A DNA stretch of 6,212 nt from Chlorobiota bacterium (GTDB taxonomy: Bacteria; Bacteroidota; Bacteroidia; Bacteroidales; JAADJA01), in assembly GCA_030592565.1 (NCBI GenBank), contig JAUVIX010000235.1:1-6212 (forward strand), in the 5' to 3' direction. Shown here piece after piece: positions 1-6,212 of the stretch; position 1 is the first letter of the stretch, and the number at the start of each line of letters is the position of its first letter. The notes under the pieces are model-generated. The model saw only the letters and a list, made by a program, of their open reading frames with translations, made no database searches and had not been told where the DNA came from. A program made the position numbers and the translations under genes.

Positions 1-1406
1 AATTTATCTACAAAAGGAAACTGACCTTCCTCAGTGTATCCATCTCCAATTAAAAATACATTATCTTTTTCTAAAACTAAAACTGAACTTCCGAAATCAT
101 TTCTCTTTGTTACAAAACTCCCCGGATCACTATATCTGTCCTGATAGTTTCTGTCATTGATAATTATTGGTTTTTGGGAAGCGTCAGACGGGTTAAACAG
201 ATAGGTTTTTACATTCCGCGTATTCCACCAAAAATCATAAGCAATGGCAATATTTTCATCTCCCCATTCAATATATGAAAAGCGATTTGTGGTTTTTAAG
301 ATACTTTCCGGATTTCCATTAAAAGGGGCTGTGAGTTCAAAAACTTCATCACGAAAATCAACTTCATTTTCAGGGTCTCCTTCATCAAGTGCTTCAACAA
401 AAACTAAAGTTGAAGGCATGTCACTTCTCCAGGAAAAATTTCTTCTCCCTGTTCTGGTCGCCATAAATCCCTGGGGTAAATCTTCAATAAGTGGCACTTC
501 AAGAACTGTTTCTACCTCTTTAGCATCTTTGGTGTAAACAGTTGTTTTTGATGGAAAGCGGCTATAAGGAACTAAATATGAGAATGGTTTTTCTACCGTA
601 CTAACCAAAACATATTCTCCATCAGGTGAAAAATTTATACTTTTATACATAGCACTTCCTAACCATTTCTCCTTACTACCATCAAGTGATACTTTATAGA
701 TTTCTGACAGAGCTAATTGTTCAAAATTGAACTCGTCATTTTTACTCTTCAAAAGGTCCTGATATGTCCTGTTCTGGGCTTTTTTCCCTTCATTCATCGA
801 AATGGTTGGACCTGTGGGGATAGCAATTTCTGTATTGATAAGCGATTCTCTTTCATCAGAAATCATTTTAACCAATAAAGATTCCCCATCTTCAAACCAA
901 TTGATCACATCTCCCAAATTAGCATTAACATTGGCTTCGGTTAGTTTTTTTGCTGATGTTGAAGCTAAATCCAAAACCCAGACTTCAACACCTTCACTTG
1001 TTGTATTAGTGAATGCCAATTTTTTCTGATCCGGCGACCAGGTGAAATTAGTTATCCTGGGATTTTCAGGCATTCCATTTACCTCAGTTGCTATAGAATT
1101 CTCCTTCTCAATATTTTCAATTTGAATCTTATTGAAATAAGTTGTCCTGCTCCCAATATTGGTTTTAGGGTCTATTCTTAATCCACCTAATCTAAGTTCT
1201 TCCTGAGAAAGTTCCTCAATAGATTTATAAGCATTTCTTGATAAGAGTATCATATACTCGTTCTCCTCATCCATAAGAACATAAGGCGCAACTTGTATAT
1301 CAACAAGGTCTAATATTTCTTTAGGTGGTTTTTGATAATCAATGTTCTCTTGTGCATTGATATTCAAAATGAAAAAGAACAATGCTAAAAATAGGATGTT
1401 TTTCAT
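1..1406 (-). CDS. Exported S9-family serine peptidase, glutamyl endopeptidase-like (N-terminal part; 3' end outside window)
   Basis: This reading frame is open from an ATG at 1406 to the left edge (468 codons, no stop). Residues 1-18 are a hydrophobic signal peptide with likely cleavage before Gln19 (NINA|QEN), so the product is exported to the periplasm or cell surface. The mature start carries PPKEILDLVD (27-36) and the block EELRLGGLRIDP (69-80). Both resemble the opening of plant chloroplast glutamyl endopeptidase (CGEP, peptidase family S9). Beta-propeller-type strands follow, with WSPD (123-126), NFSPDGEYV (258-266) and FSWRSD (324-329), then a segment ALDEGDPENEVDFRDEVF, also typical of CGEP-like proteins. 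Known members have roughly 800-950 residues, with the alpha/beta-hydrolase Ser-Asp-His triad near the C-terminus. That part is missing here only because the window ends, so activity cannot be judged. By family it should cleave peptides or small proteins, and glutamyl specificity is inferred. It lies 58 bp downstream of the antiporter on the same strand, with no clear promoter of its own. Confidence 0.9.
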   Translation of the reverse strand, partial: MKNILFLALFFFILNINAQENIDYQKPPKEILDLVDIQVAPYVLMDEENEYMILLSRNAYKSIEELSQEELRLGGLRIDPKTNIGSRTTYFNKIQIENIEKENSIATEVNGMPENPRITNFTWSPDQKKLAFTNTTSEGVEVWVLDLASTSAKKLTEANVNANLGDVINWFEDGESLLVKMISDERESLINTEIAIPTGPTISMNEGKKAQNRTYQDLLKSKNDEFNFEQLALSEIYKVSLDGSKEKWLGSAMYKSINFSPDGEYVLVSTVEKPFSYLVPYSRFPSKTTVYTKDAKEVETVLEVPLIEDLPQGFMATRTGRRNFSWRSDMPSTLVFVEALDEGDPENEVDFRDEVFELTAPFNGNPESILKTTNRFSYIEWGDENIAIAYDFWWNTRNVKTYLFNPSDASQKPIIINDRNYQDRYSDPGSFVTKRNDFGSSVLVLEKDNVFLIGDGYTEEGQFPFVDK

Positions 1407-1464
1407 AATTACTTTGTTTTAATTTATTTTATAATTGTTAAATTCTCTTACATTATACCACTTG

Positions 1465-2445
1465 CTATGTCAAAACGAAAAACATATAAGCAATATAAAT
1501 TAATACCATAAAGGCTCCTTCCAGCCTGTCTATCTTTCTTCCTTTCCGGGTAAATACAAAAACAAATATTAAAATAGTTGCAAAAAGATTGACAAGCATA
1601 TCAAGGTTTGTCGCACTGACAAATGACGTCAGACTACTTGGTTCATTTGAAACAGGAATAGGATTGATAGTACTACTCAGCCCAAGAATCAGAAATGTAT
1701 TAAAAATATTGGAACCTATAATATTCCCGATGGAGAGATCGGAATTTTTTTTCAATGCTGCTATAACAGATGTCGAGAGTTCAGGAAGTGATGTTCCCAG
1801 CGAAAGCACTGTGAGTCCCATAATTCTGTCGGAAATACCATAATCCACTCCAAACCTCTCAGCAAAATATACTATCATCTGGCCACCGCCTGTTAAAAGG
1901 AGCATACCTATTATGACTAAAAAGACTGACTTACCCATCCCAATCTCTTTTACCTCAACAAGAGTTTCTTCATCTTTTTTCTTCATCGCAAAGAATGAAT
2001 AATAAATAAAAACAAAGAAGAACATTAACAAAATCAGGCCATCGGTACGGTTTATAATTGATTGTGGAGAGCCATCAAGGATGGTATCATTAGCCAGAAT
2101 AATCAGAACAACAGCCGAAAGCAGACAAAGGGGTATTTCAATCCAAACTGTTGGTGACTTGACTGTTACCGGATATATCAATGCAGATATACCCAGAATC
2201 ACCAAAATATTTACAATATTGCTACCCACAACATTTCCGAAACTAAATCCTGAATTTCCTTCAACGGCAGAGATAACATTGATTACAAGTTCGGGAGCAG
2301 AAGTACCGAAAGCCACAATTGTGAGGCCTATGACAAGATTTGAAATGTTTTTCTTATGAGCTATAGCTGATGCGCCATCGACTAACCATTTAGCACCAAA
2401 AATCAATGGCACAAACCCTACAACCGATAATAAAAGATTGAACAT
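1465..2445 (-). CDS. Na+/Ca2+ antiporter, CaCA family, YrbG type
   Basis: This is an inner-membrane protein of 326 residues, the usual length for bacterial YrbG-like exchangers. It should extrude Ca2+ in exchange for Na+ (or H+). The two inverted alpha-repeats that form the ion site are intact. Alpha-1 has GLTIVAFGTSAPE (40-52) and GNVVGSNIVN (70-79). Alpha-2 has GLTVLSLGTSLPE (210-222) and GNIIGSNIFN (240-249). The ion-binding acids Glu52 and Glu222 are present. About ten hydrophobic segments are visible, split by a charged loop around residues 153-173 (MKKKDEETLVEVKE) that joins the two five-helix halves. Position 249, after GSNIF, is Asn. In the archaeal NCX_Mj and in K+-dependent NCKX exchangers the matching residue is Asp, which suggests K+-independent transport (inference). 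The ATG at 2445 gives a normal first helix and has a candidate promoter just upstream. The stop is TAG at 1465. Confidence 0.95.
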   Translation of the reverse strand: MFNLLLSVVGFVPLIFGAKWLVDGASAIAHKKNISNLVIGLTIVAFGTSAPELVINVISAVEGNSGFSFGNVVGSNIVNILVILGISALIYPVTVKSPTVWIEIPLCLLSAVVLIILANDTILDGSPQSIINRTDGLILLMFFFVFIYYSFFAMKKKDEETLVEVKEIGMGKSVFLVIIGMLLLTGGGQMIVYFAERFGVDYGISDRIMGLTVLSLGTSLPELSTSVIAALKKNSDLSIGNIIGSNIFNTFLILGLSSTINPIPVSNEPSSLTSFVSATNLDMLVNLFATILIFVFVFTRKGRKIDRLEGAFMVLIYIAYMFFVLT

Positions 2446-2473
2446 TCAGATTTATTGTTTGTTTTTAAGCATA

Positions 2474-2505
2474 CAAAAGTATTAATATAAATAATATATT
2501 TGCAA
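2474..2505 (-). promoter_or_regulatory. Candidate Bacteroidota-type promoter for the antiporter gene
   Basis: On the minus strand, TACTTTTG (2481-2474) matches the -7 consensus TAnnTTTG. A TTGC element (2505-2502) lies 20 bp upstream, close to the usual spacing of a -33 TTG box. This would start transcription near 2468 and leave a leader of about 20 nt before the ATG at 2445. The -33 match is only partial and no start site is mapped. If correct, this promoter may also serve the peptidase gene downstream. Confidence 0.45.
2495..2502 (+). promoter_or_regulatory. Candidate -7 promoter element for the 976-residue T9SS protein
   Basis: TATATTTG is an exact match to the Bacteroidota -7 consensus TAnnTTTG. 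It ends 23 bp before the ATG at 2526, which predicts a short leader of roughly 18 nt. No TTTG/TTG box is visible at the expected 17-23 bp upstream. The nearest TTTG (2458-2461) is 33 bp away, so only the -7 element is supported. The site overlaps the span of the opposite-strand candidate promoter. Confidence 0.4.
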
Positions 2506-2525
2506 TTTACAAAATACCTGGTAAT

Positions 2526-5456
2526 ATGAAAAAGATAAATACTATTATAACACTTGCTATCACTACACTTCTCCTAACAACAGCAATAGCATTCGGCCAA
2601 CAATACGACCGGACAAAAGGGTTTTCTATTCAAAAAGCAAAGGTAAGCTTTAAAAGCATGCAGGAGTTTGACAAGCTTCAGCCTCCAAAATTGGCTAAAA
2701 AGAAAAGACCCAATAAAGAAAGATTGTTCCCTGAATTTGTTTCTGATGAAAAACAAATCCTCTATATGGATAAACGCGGCTCCTACTCACAAACTCAACA
2801 CAAAGGTATTACTGAAGACTCTCCCCTCCCCGACCTCGACTTTTTGGGGCTTGGAGACAATAACAACTCCATACCACCCGATGTGAATGGTGCAGCAGGC
2901 CCAAATCACCTTATGGTCACTCTTAACACGGGATTCAGGATTATGGATAAACAGGGGAACGTTATTTCTGATATCGGAAGCGGCAGTTTCTGGTTTCCAA
3001 TGATAGGTAGTGGCGACACATTCGACCCAAAAATAAAATACGACCCATACGAACACCGCTGGATTATTGTTATGCCGAGCAGTTCAAATATCAACAGCTC
3101 ACAACTCTTTGTCGCTGTAAGCGAAAACAGCGACCCAACAGGAAACTGGTTTATGTATTCATTTGATGCTGATCCTGACAATCAATATTGGTTCGATTAT
3201 CCCAACTACGGATTTAATAAGAAATGGATAACCGTTTCCGGGAATATGTTTGGTGCAGGCTTTGGATACAGCGTCCTTTTTGTTTTAAACAAAGCTGATC
3301 TTTATAATAATGAACCTGAGGCTGGATATTCCAGGTTTGCTATTTATGACGGATTTACAATTGTCCCGGCAGAAACCTACGATAAGGAGCAGGAAGATAT
3401 GTATATGATCTCCAATGCCGGCGGCAATAGCAATGGAAGTGGATATCTTAACCTTTGGAAAGTCAGTGGAGAGGTTGGAAATGAAGCAGTTGACAATATG
3501 GGACTTATAGGAATACCGGAGCCTTGGTCAAACTGGGCGGGAAATTATGGTAATCTTGCACCACAATTGGGAAGTGAACAGCGAATTAATTCGGGAGACG
3601 GAAGAATTCAGAATACTGTTTACAGAAATGGGAAACTCTGGTGTGCTCATCATATTTTTCTACCGGCAGATAATCCCAATTACTCTGCTATACAATGGTG
3701 GGAGCTGGCAACTGATGGTACTATTTTACAACGAGGAAGGATAGAAGATACCACAGGCTTTTATCATTTCACTTTCCCGACTATTGCAGTTAACTCAAAA
3801 GAGGATATAATGATTGGCTATGGCAGTTTTTCAGCAGAGCAATATGCTGCAGGCAGCTATTCATTCAGATTTGCAGATGATCCGCCAAACACATTGCGCG
3901 ATCGTTATCAGTTCAAGGAAGGGCTGGCTCCATATTATAAAACTTATGGTGGCGACAGAAACCGATGGGGAGATTATACTACAACCTGTATTGACCCCTC
4001 TGACGATCTTGACTTTTGGACTTTACAGGAATATGCCGAACTTCCGGGCGGAGGATATGACAGATGGGGAACCTGGTGGGCATATATCAATATTGATGCT
4101 GTTCCTGCACCTGATTTTAAAGCAAACATCACAACAGTACCAACAGGAAGCGGAGTTAACTTCAGTGATCTGACAAAATATGATCCTGAAGCCTGGCTAT
4201 GGATATTTGAAGAAGGAACACCATCAACTTCATCGGAACAGAATCCTCAGAACATAGTTTATGAAAGTTCGGGAAGTTATGATGTAACTCTGATAGCAAC
4301 AAATTACCTCGGTTCAGACACTTTGGTTCTTGAGAATTACATAACGGCTAATACGACTATCCTGCCGCAGGTGAACTTTGCAGTTAGTGATACTATCCCA
4401 CGCACAACCGACACTATTTCATTCATTGATTTTTCAATTTATAATCCTGTTGGCTGGCAGTGGGAGTTTTCTCCAGGCACGGTCACTTTTATAAACGGAA
4501 CAAGCTCTGCTTCACAAAATCCGGATGTTGTTTTCACAAGCCCGGGAATCTATACCGTTAACCTAACAGCTACAAATTTAAATGGCAATAATTCACTTCA
4601 AAAAGAGGATATTATATACTCAGGAGGAGTTCCTATGCCTTTCTTTGAAGACTTTGAAACCAAATCGTTAAGTGCAAAATCCTGGGATGTTAATAATCCT
4701 GATGATGACAAAACCTGGGAGCTAACCCATATTGCAGGCACAGAGCCAGGTGATAAAGCTGCAAATATGAATTTTAAATACTATGGAAATTTTGGCGAAC
4801 GTGATGAGTTAATTTCTCCTCTGATAAACCTAACGACCTTTCAATCTGCATTTCTGAAATTTGATTATGCGTATGCACAAAGGATGGCTGATTATACAGA
4901 CTCTTTGATAATATTTATCTCTGACAATTTCCCGGAATCTAAAACACGAATACTCGCTCTCGGGCAGGATACAACTCTTAATTTTGCAACCGTTCTGCCA
5001 ACTATGAGTGAATTTATCCCTGGTTCAGAGACTGACTGGTGCGGAGAGAATAATATGGTAACATGCAAATATATTGATCTTTCAGAATGGTCGGGCAAGC
5101 CGGATATACGAATCATATTTGAGTCTTATAACGGATTCGGGAATAATCTTTTCATTGATAATGTTTCAATTGCAAGTCCTAATGATATAAAAGAAGAGAG
5201 TTCTACCATCACAGGAATTTCAATATTTCCAAACCCTGCAACCGGAAAATTCACCATTTATACCAGGGATGCCAGTCAGGTTAGAAACATTAAAGTGGTA
5301 AACCTCACTGGTCAAACTATTTACAATCGCGACATCAGGAACAACAATTCCGGATCTCAGTTTGAAATTGACCTGAGCAATCAACCTAAAGGCATCTACC
5401 TGGTTAAGGTTGACGTAGAAGGAATGGTTATGATGGGAAAGGTGATTTTGAAATAG
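2526..5456 (+). CDS. T9SS-exported multidomain protein: unknown N-terminal domain, two PKD domains, jelly-roll domain, sorting domain
   Basis: The product has 976 residues. Residues 1-24 are a Sec signal peptide (cleavage likely AFG|QQ). A basic linker (about 25-95) follows. A large domain (about 95-525) contains IPPDVNGAAGPNHLM (116-130), FDPKIKYDPYEHRW (166-179), SDPTGNW (202-208) and RWGDY (480-484), followed by a Trp-rich end (FWTLQEY, RWGTWW). These motifs recur in secreted bacterial proteins of unknown function, and a beta-propeller fold is inferred. Two PKD domains follow: about 526-609 (WIFEEGTPSTSSEQNP, then GSYDVTLIATN) and 614-700 (WQWEFSPGT, then GIYTVNLTATN). Residues 706-882 (FFEDFE to LFIDNVSI) look like a cleaved-adhesin/MAM-like jelly roll. 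Residues 898-976 (ISIFPNPATGKF, then GIYLVKV and a final K) form a type A T9SS sorting domain, cleaved on export. The protein should be surface-attached or released. I see no recognisable catalytic motif. A binding or adhesion role is possible but unproven. It is probably monocistronic, since both neighbours are on the opposite strand. Confidence 0.93.
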   Translation: MKKINTIITLAITTLLLTTAIAFGQQYDRTKGFSIQKAKVSFKSMQEFDKLQPPKLAKKKRPNKERLFPEFVSDEKQILYMDKRGSYSQTQHKGITEDSPLPDLDFLGLGDNNNSIPPDVNGAAGPNHLMVTLNTGFRIMDKQGNVISDIGSGSFWFPMIGSGDTFDPKIKYDPYEHRWIIVMPSSSNINSSQLFVAVSENSDPTGNWFMYSFDADPDNQYWFDYPNYGFNKKWITVSGNMFGAGFGYSVLFVLNKADLYNNEPEAGYSRFAIYDGFTIVPAETYDKEQEDMYMISNAGGNSNGSGYLNLWKVSGEVGNEAVDNMGLIGIPEPWSNWAGNYGNLAPQLGSEQRINSGDGRIQNTVYRNGKLWCAHHIFLPADNPNYSAIQWWELATDGTILQRGRIEDTTGFYHFTFPTIAVNSKEDIMIGYGSFSAEQYAAGSYSFRFADDPPNTLRDRYQFKEGLAPYYKTYGGDRNRWGDYTTTCIDPSDDLDFWTLQEYAELPGGGYDRWGTWWAYINIDAVPAPDFKANITTVPTGSGVNFSDLTKYDPEAWLWIFEEGTPSTSSEQNPQNIVYESSGSYDVTLIATNYLGSDTLVLENYITANTTILPQVNFAVSDTIPRTTDTISFIDFSIYNPVGWQWEFSPGTVTFINGTSSASQNPDVVFTSPGIYTVNLTATNLNGNNSLQKEDIIYSGGVPMPFFEDFETKSLSAKSWDVNNPDDDKTWELTHIAGTEPGDKAANMNFKYYGNFGERDELISPLINLTTFQSAFLKFDYAYAQRMADYTDSLIIFISDNFPESKTRILALGQDTTLNFATVLPTMSEFIPGSETDWCGENNMVTCKYIDLSEWSGKPDIRIIFESYNGFGNNLFIDNVSIASPNDIKEESSTITGISIFPNPATGKFTIYTRDASQVRNIKVVNLTGQTIYNRDIRNNNSGSQFEIDLSNQPKGIYLVKVDVEGMVMMGKVILK

Positions 5457-5494
5457 ACTTTCGGGCTTTATTGACAGTGCTCAATCTCTTCGTA

Positions 5495-5579
5495 GGACTT
5501 GACACATCCCCGCTTATCCACAAGGTATCCTCACCACCCCCTCTCGCCTTTCCCACTGGCTTTCCCACAGAGGGGAGTA
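5495..5579 (-). repeat. Left copy of inverted intergenic repeat (minus orientation)
   Basis: Read on the minus strand, this copy shows three blocks in order: TACTCCCCTCTG (5579-5568), GAGAGGGGGTG (5545-5535) and GGGGATGTGT (5511-5502). All three recur in the same order in the right copy at 5624-5705; two are identical and the third matches at 9 of 10 bases. The sequence between blocks differs, which points to an old or tolerant repeat whose conserved parts are the C-rich and G-rich blocks. CCCCTCT and AGAGGGG can pair within the copy to form a hairpin. The 22-nt segment between the first two blocks contains a tandem-like duplication of CTTTCCCAC on the plus strand (5548-5556 and 5560-5568). 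The outer boundary near 5495 is approximate. Confidence 0.7.
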
Positions 5580-5623
5580 TAGCTCTTCAAATTCTACAGC
5601 TGTTGCTAAAGAATGCGCCCCAT

Positions 5624-5705
5624 TACTCCCCTCTGCGCGCTGGATGTTAGCGTAAGGCTGAGAGGGGGTGCACAGGTCAGTGCGCTGGTGGGGGTGTGTT
5701 TATCC
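5624..5705 (+). repeat. Right copy of inverted intergenic repeat (plus orientation)
   Basis: The three blocks are TACTCCCCTCTG (5624-5635), GAGAGGGGGTG (5660-5670) and GGGGGTGTGT (5690-5699), the mirror of the left copy. The first two blocks are 24 nt apart here and 22 nt apart in the left copy. The second and third are 19 nt apart here and 23 nt apart there. All three block pairs are symmetric about a centre near 5600-5602. The loop between the first two blocks differs completely from that of the left copy. CCCCTCT and AGAGGGG can also pair within this copy. From memory, similar C-rich/G-rich units occur scattered between genes in Bacteroidota genomes, but I cannot verify family membership here. 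Confidence 0.7.
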
Positions 5706-5915
5706 CAGCCAAAACAATATCGACACTGAGGCTTTGTTATTCGGTATCAGAGGGGAAAACAAAGCAGTAAATGCCTCGACTAACATTTTACTACTAAGAA
5801 ATGATAACATTCTCCCCATAAAATAAACCTGACCCATTTTATGCCCTATAAACCAAATTATTGATTAGAAATAATAGAAAATCCTTATCAAAACACTTCC
5901 GGATACTCTTTTTTA

Positions 5916-6212
5916 TTAATTGGGCAGTGTATAGTACATTCCTGCACCCGGACCAAGTGGTATTCCAAAAAACAGCCATACCACTAAAAGCAAAATCCAT
6001 AAGATTAAGAAAGCAAAGGAATAGGGGACCATAGTAGCAATTATGGTTCCGATACCTGCTTTTGGCTCATATATTTGAATAAAAGCAATTATCAGGGCAA
6101 AGAAACTCATCATAGGAGAGATAACATTGGTCACACTATCGCCGATACGATAGACAACCTGAGACAATTCAGGGGAATATCCCATGATCATAAACATAGG
6201 AATAAAAATTGG
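5916..6212 (-). CDS. AbgT-family transporter (C-terminal part; 5' end outside window)
   Basis: The frame is open at the right edge and stops at TAA 5918-5916, leaving 98 residues. The internal ATG at 6197 is not the start, because the codons upstream of it (PIFIP) continue the family sequence. The text FIPMFMIMGYSPE, YRIGDSVTN, PKAGIGT and PLGPG is characteristic of the C-terminus of AbgT proteins (p-aminobenzoyl-glutamate uptake in E. coli AbgT; antimetabolite or sulfonamide export in MtrF and YdaH). In this fragment Pro14, Arg22, Asp25 and Pro33 have the same spacing as the functionally important Pro438, Arg446, Asp449 and Pro457 that I recall for MtrF, so the substrate-path residues look intact. 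Hydrophobic stretches after SP (MMSFFALIIAFIQIY) and after GIGT (IIATMVPYSFAFLILWILLLVVWLFF) are membrane segments. Full-length members have about 500 residues. Import versus export cannot be decided from this part. Confidence 0.93.
   Translation of the reverse strand, partial: PIFIPMFMIMGYSPELSQVVYRIGDSVTNVISPMMSFFALIIAFIQIYEPKAGIGTIIATMVPYSFAFLILWILLLVVWLFFGIPLGPGAGMYYTLPN

Larger units (their letters stand above)
5457..5915. other. Convergent intergenic region with an inverted repeat pair and no gene
   Basis: This 459-bp gap lies between two genes that point at each other. I see no credible coding frame. About 5495-5705 is a GC-rich near-palindrome built from two inverted repeat copies (annotated separately). 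GC is 32 of 50 bases in 5651-5700, well above the AT-rich surroundings. The near-palindrome centre holds ACAGCTGT (5596-5603). To its right, GCTTTGTT (5731-5738) and AACAAAGC (5758-5765) form an 8-bp inverted repeat with a 19-nt loop and no T-tract. Between these arms, CAGAGGGGA (5748-5756) echoes a block of the main repeat. The stretch from about 5770 to 5915 is plain AT-rich sequence. No classical hairpin-plus-T-tract terminator was recognised for either flanking gene. Confidence 0.7.

Noticed and set aside
244..1029. Plus-strand open frames at 244-537 and 802-1029.
   Set aside because: They lie antisense to the continuous peptidase frame, are Ser-rich as expected for an antisense shadow, and show no recognisable domain.
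1452..1473. Minus-strand TTGACA (1473-1468) and TATAAT (1457-1452) upstream of the peptidase gene.
   Set aside because: The spacing is only 10 bp rather than about 17, and the host appears to be a Bacteroidota member, whose main sigma factor uses TTTG/TAnnTTTG instead.
1589..2359. Plus-strand open frames at 1589-1843 and 2081-2359.
   Set aside because: They are antisense to the antiporter's conserved alpha-repeats, which explain the sequence fully.
3814..4173. Plus-strand 119-codon frame overlapping the T9SS protein in another frame, plus shorter ones at 2668-2886 and 3547-3744.
   Set aside because: The main frame carries continuous conserved motifs and PKD domains through these regions. 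The alternative frames have no family features.
4892..5116. Minus-strand 74-codon frame, and similar minus-strand frames at 2574-2756, 2787-3056 and 2906-3181.
   Set aside because: They are antisense to the well-supported 976-residue protein, and no separate start signals or motifs are visible.
5514..5522. TTATCCACA, an exact match to the E. coli DnaA box, inside the left repeat copy.
   Set aside because: It is a single 9-mer with no cluster of further boxes, no adjacent AT-rich unwinding region tied to it, and no replication genes nearby. It is not conserved in the right copy. Chance occurrence is plausible, so no origin is called.
5548..5568. Direct repeat CTTTCCCAC (5548-5556, 5560-5568) as a CRISPR or binding-site array.
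   Set aside because: There are only two 9-bp copies 3 nt apart, inside one loop of the left repeat copy. A small local duplication explains it.
5731..5765. Inverted repeat GCTTTGTT/AACAAAGC as a transcription terminator for the flanking convergent genes.
   Set aside because: The loop is long (19 nt), the stem is not GC-rich, no T-tract follows on either strand, and it lies far from both stop codons.

Overview
The window looks like chromosomal DNA from an AT-rich member of the Bacteroidota. Three things point there. The longest protein ends in a type IX secretion (T9SS) C-terminal sorting domain. The motif TAnnTTTG, the -7 element of the Bacteroidota housekeeping sigma factor, lies upstream of two genes. 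The start codons lack convincing Shine-Dalgarno sequences. A finer taxonomic placement cannot be supported from sequence reading alone.

Layout from left to right. (1) 1-1406, minus strand: the N-terminal 468 codons of an exported S9-family serine peptidase resembling plant chloroplast glutamyl endopeptidase. Its catalytic domain lies beyond the left edge. (2) 1465-2445, minus strand: a complete CaCA-family Na+/Ca2+ antiporter of the YrbG type. It sits 58 bp upstream of the peptidase in the same direction, so the two may share a transcript. (3) 2446-2525: an 80-bp divergent intergenic region with a candidate promoter for each direction, their elements interleaved. (4) 2526-5456, plus strand: a 976-residue T9SS-exported protein. 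It has a signal peptide, a large N-terminal domain of unknown function, two PKD domains, a jelly-roll (cleaved-adhesin/MAM-like) domain and a sorting domain. (5) 5457-5915: a 459-bp convergent intergenic region dominated by a GC-rich near-palindrome, made of two diverged, inverted copies of an approximately 80-bp repeat. (6) 5916-6212, minus strand: the last 98 codons of an AbgT-family transporter that enters from the right edge.

There is no sign that these genes form one pathway. The peptidase, antiporter and transporter read as ordinary envelope and housekeeping functions, and the T9SS protein as a surface or secreted product. I found no tRNA, rRNA, CRISPR array, transposase gene or phage gene. 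The least explained piece is the inverted repeat pair at about 5495-5705. The N-terminal domain of the T9SS protein is the least explained coding region.
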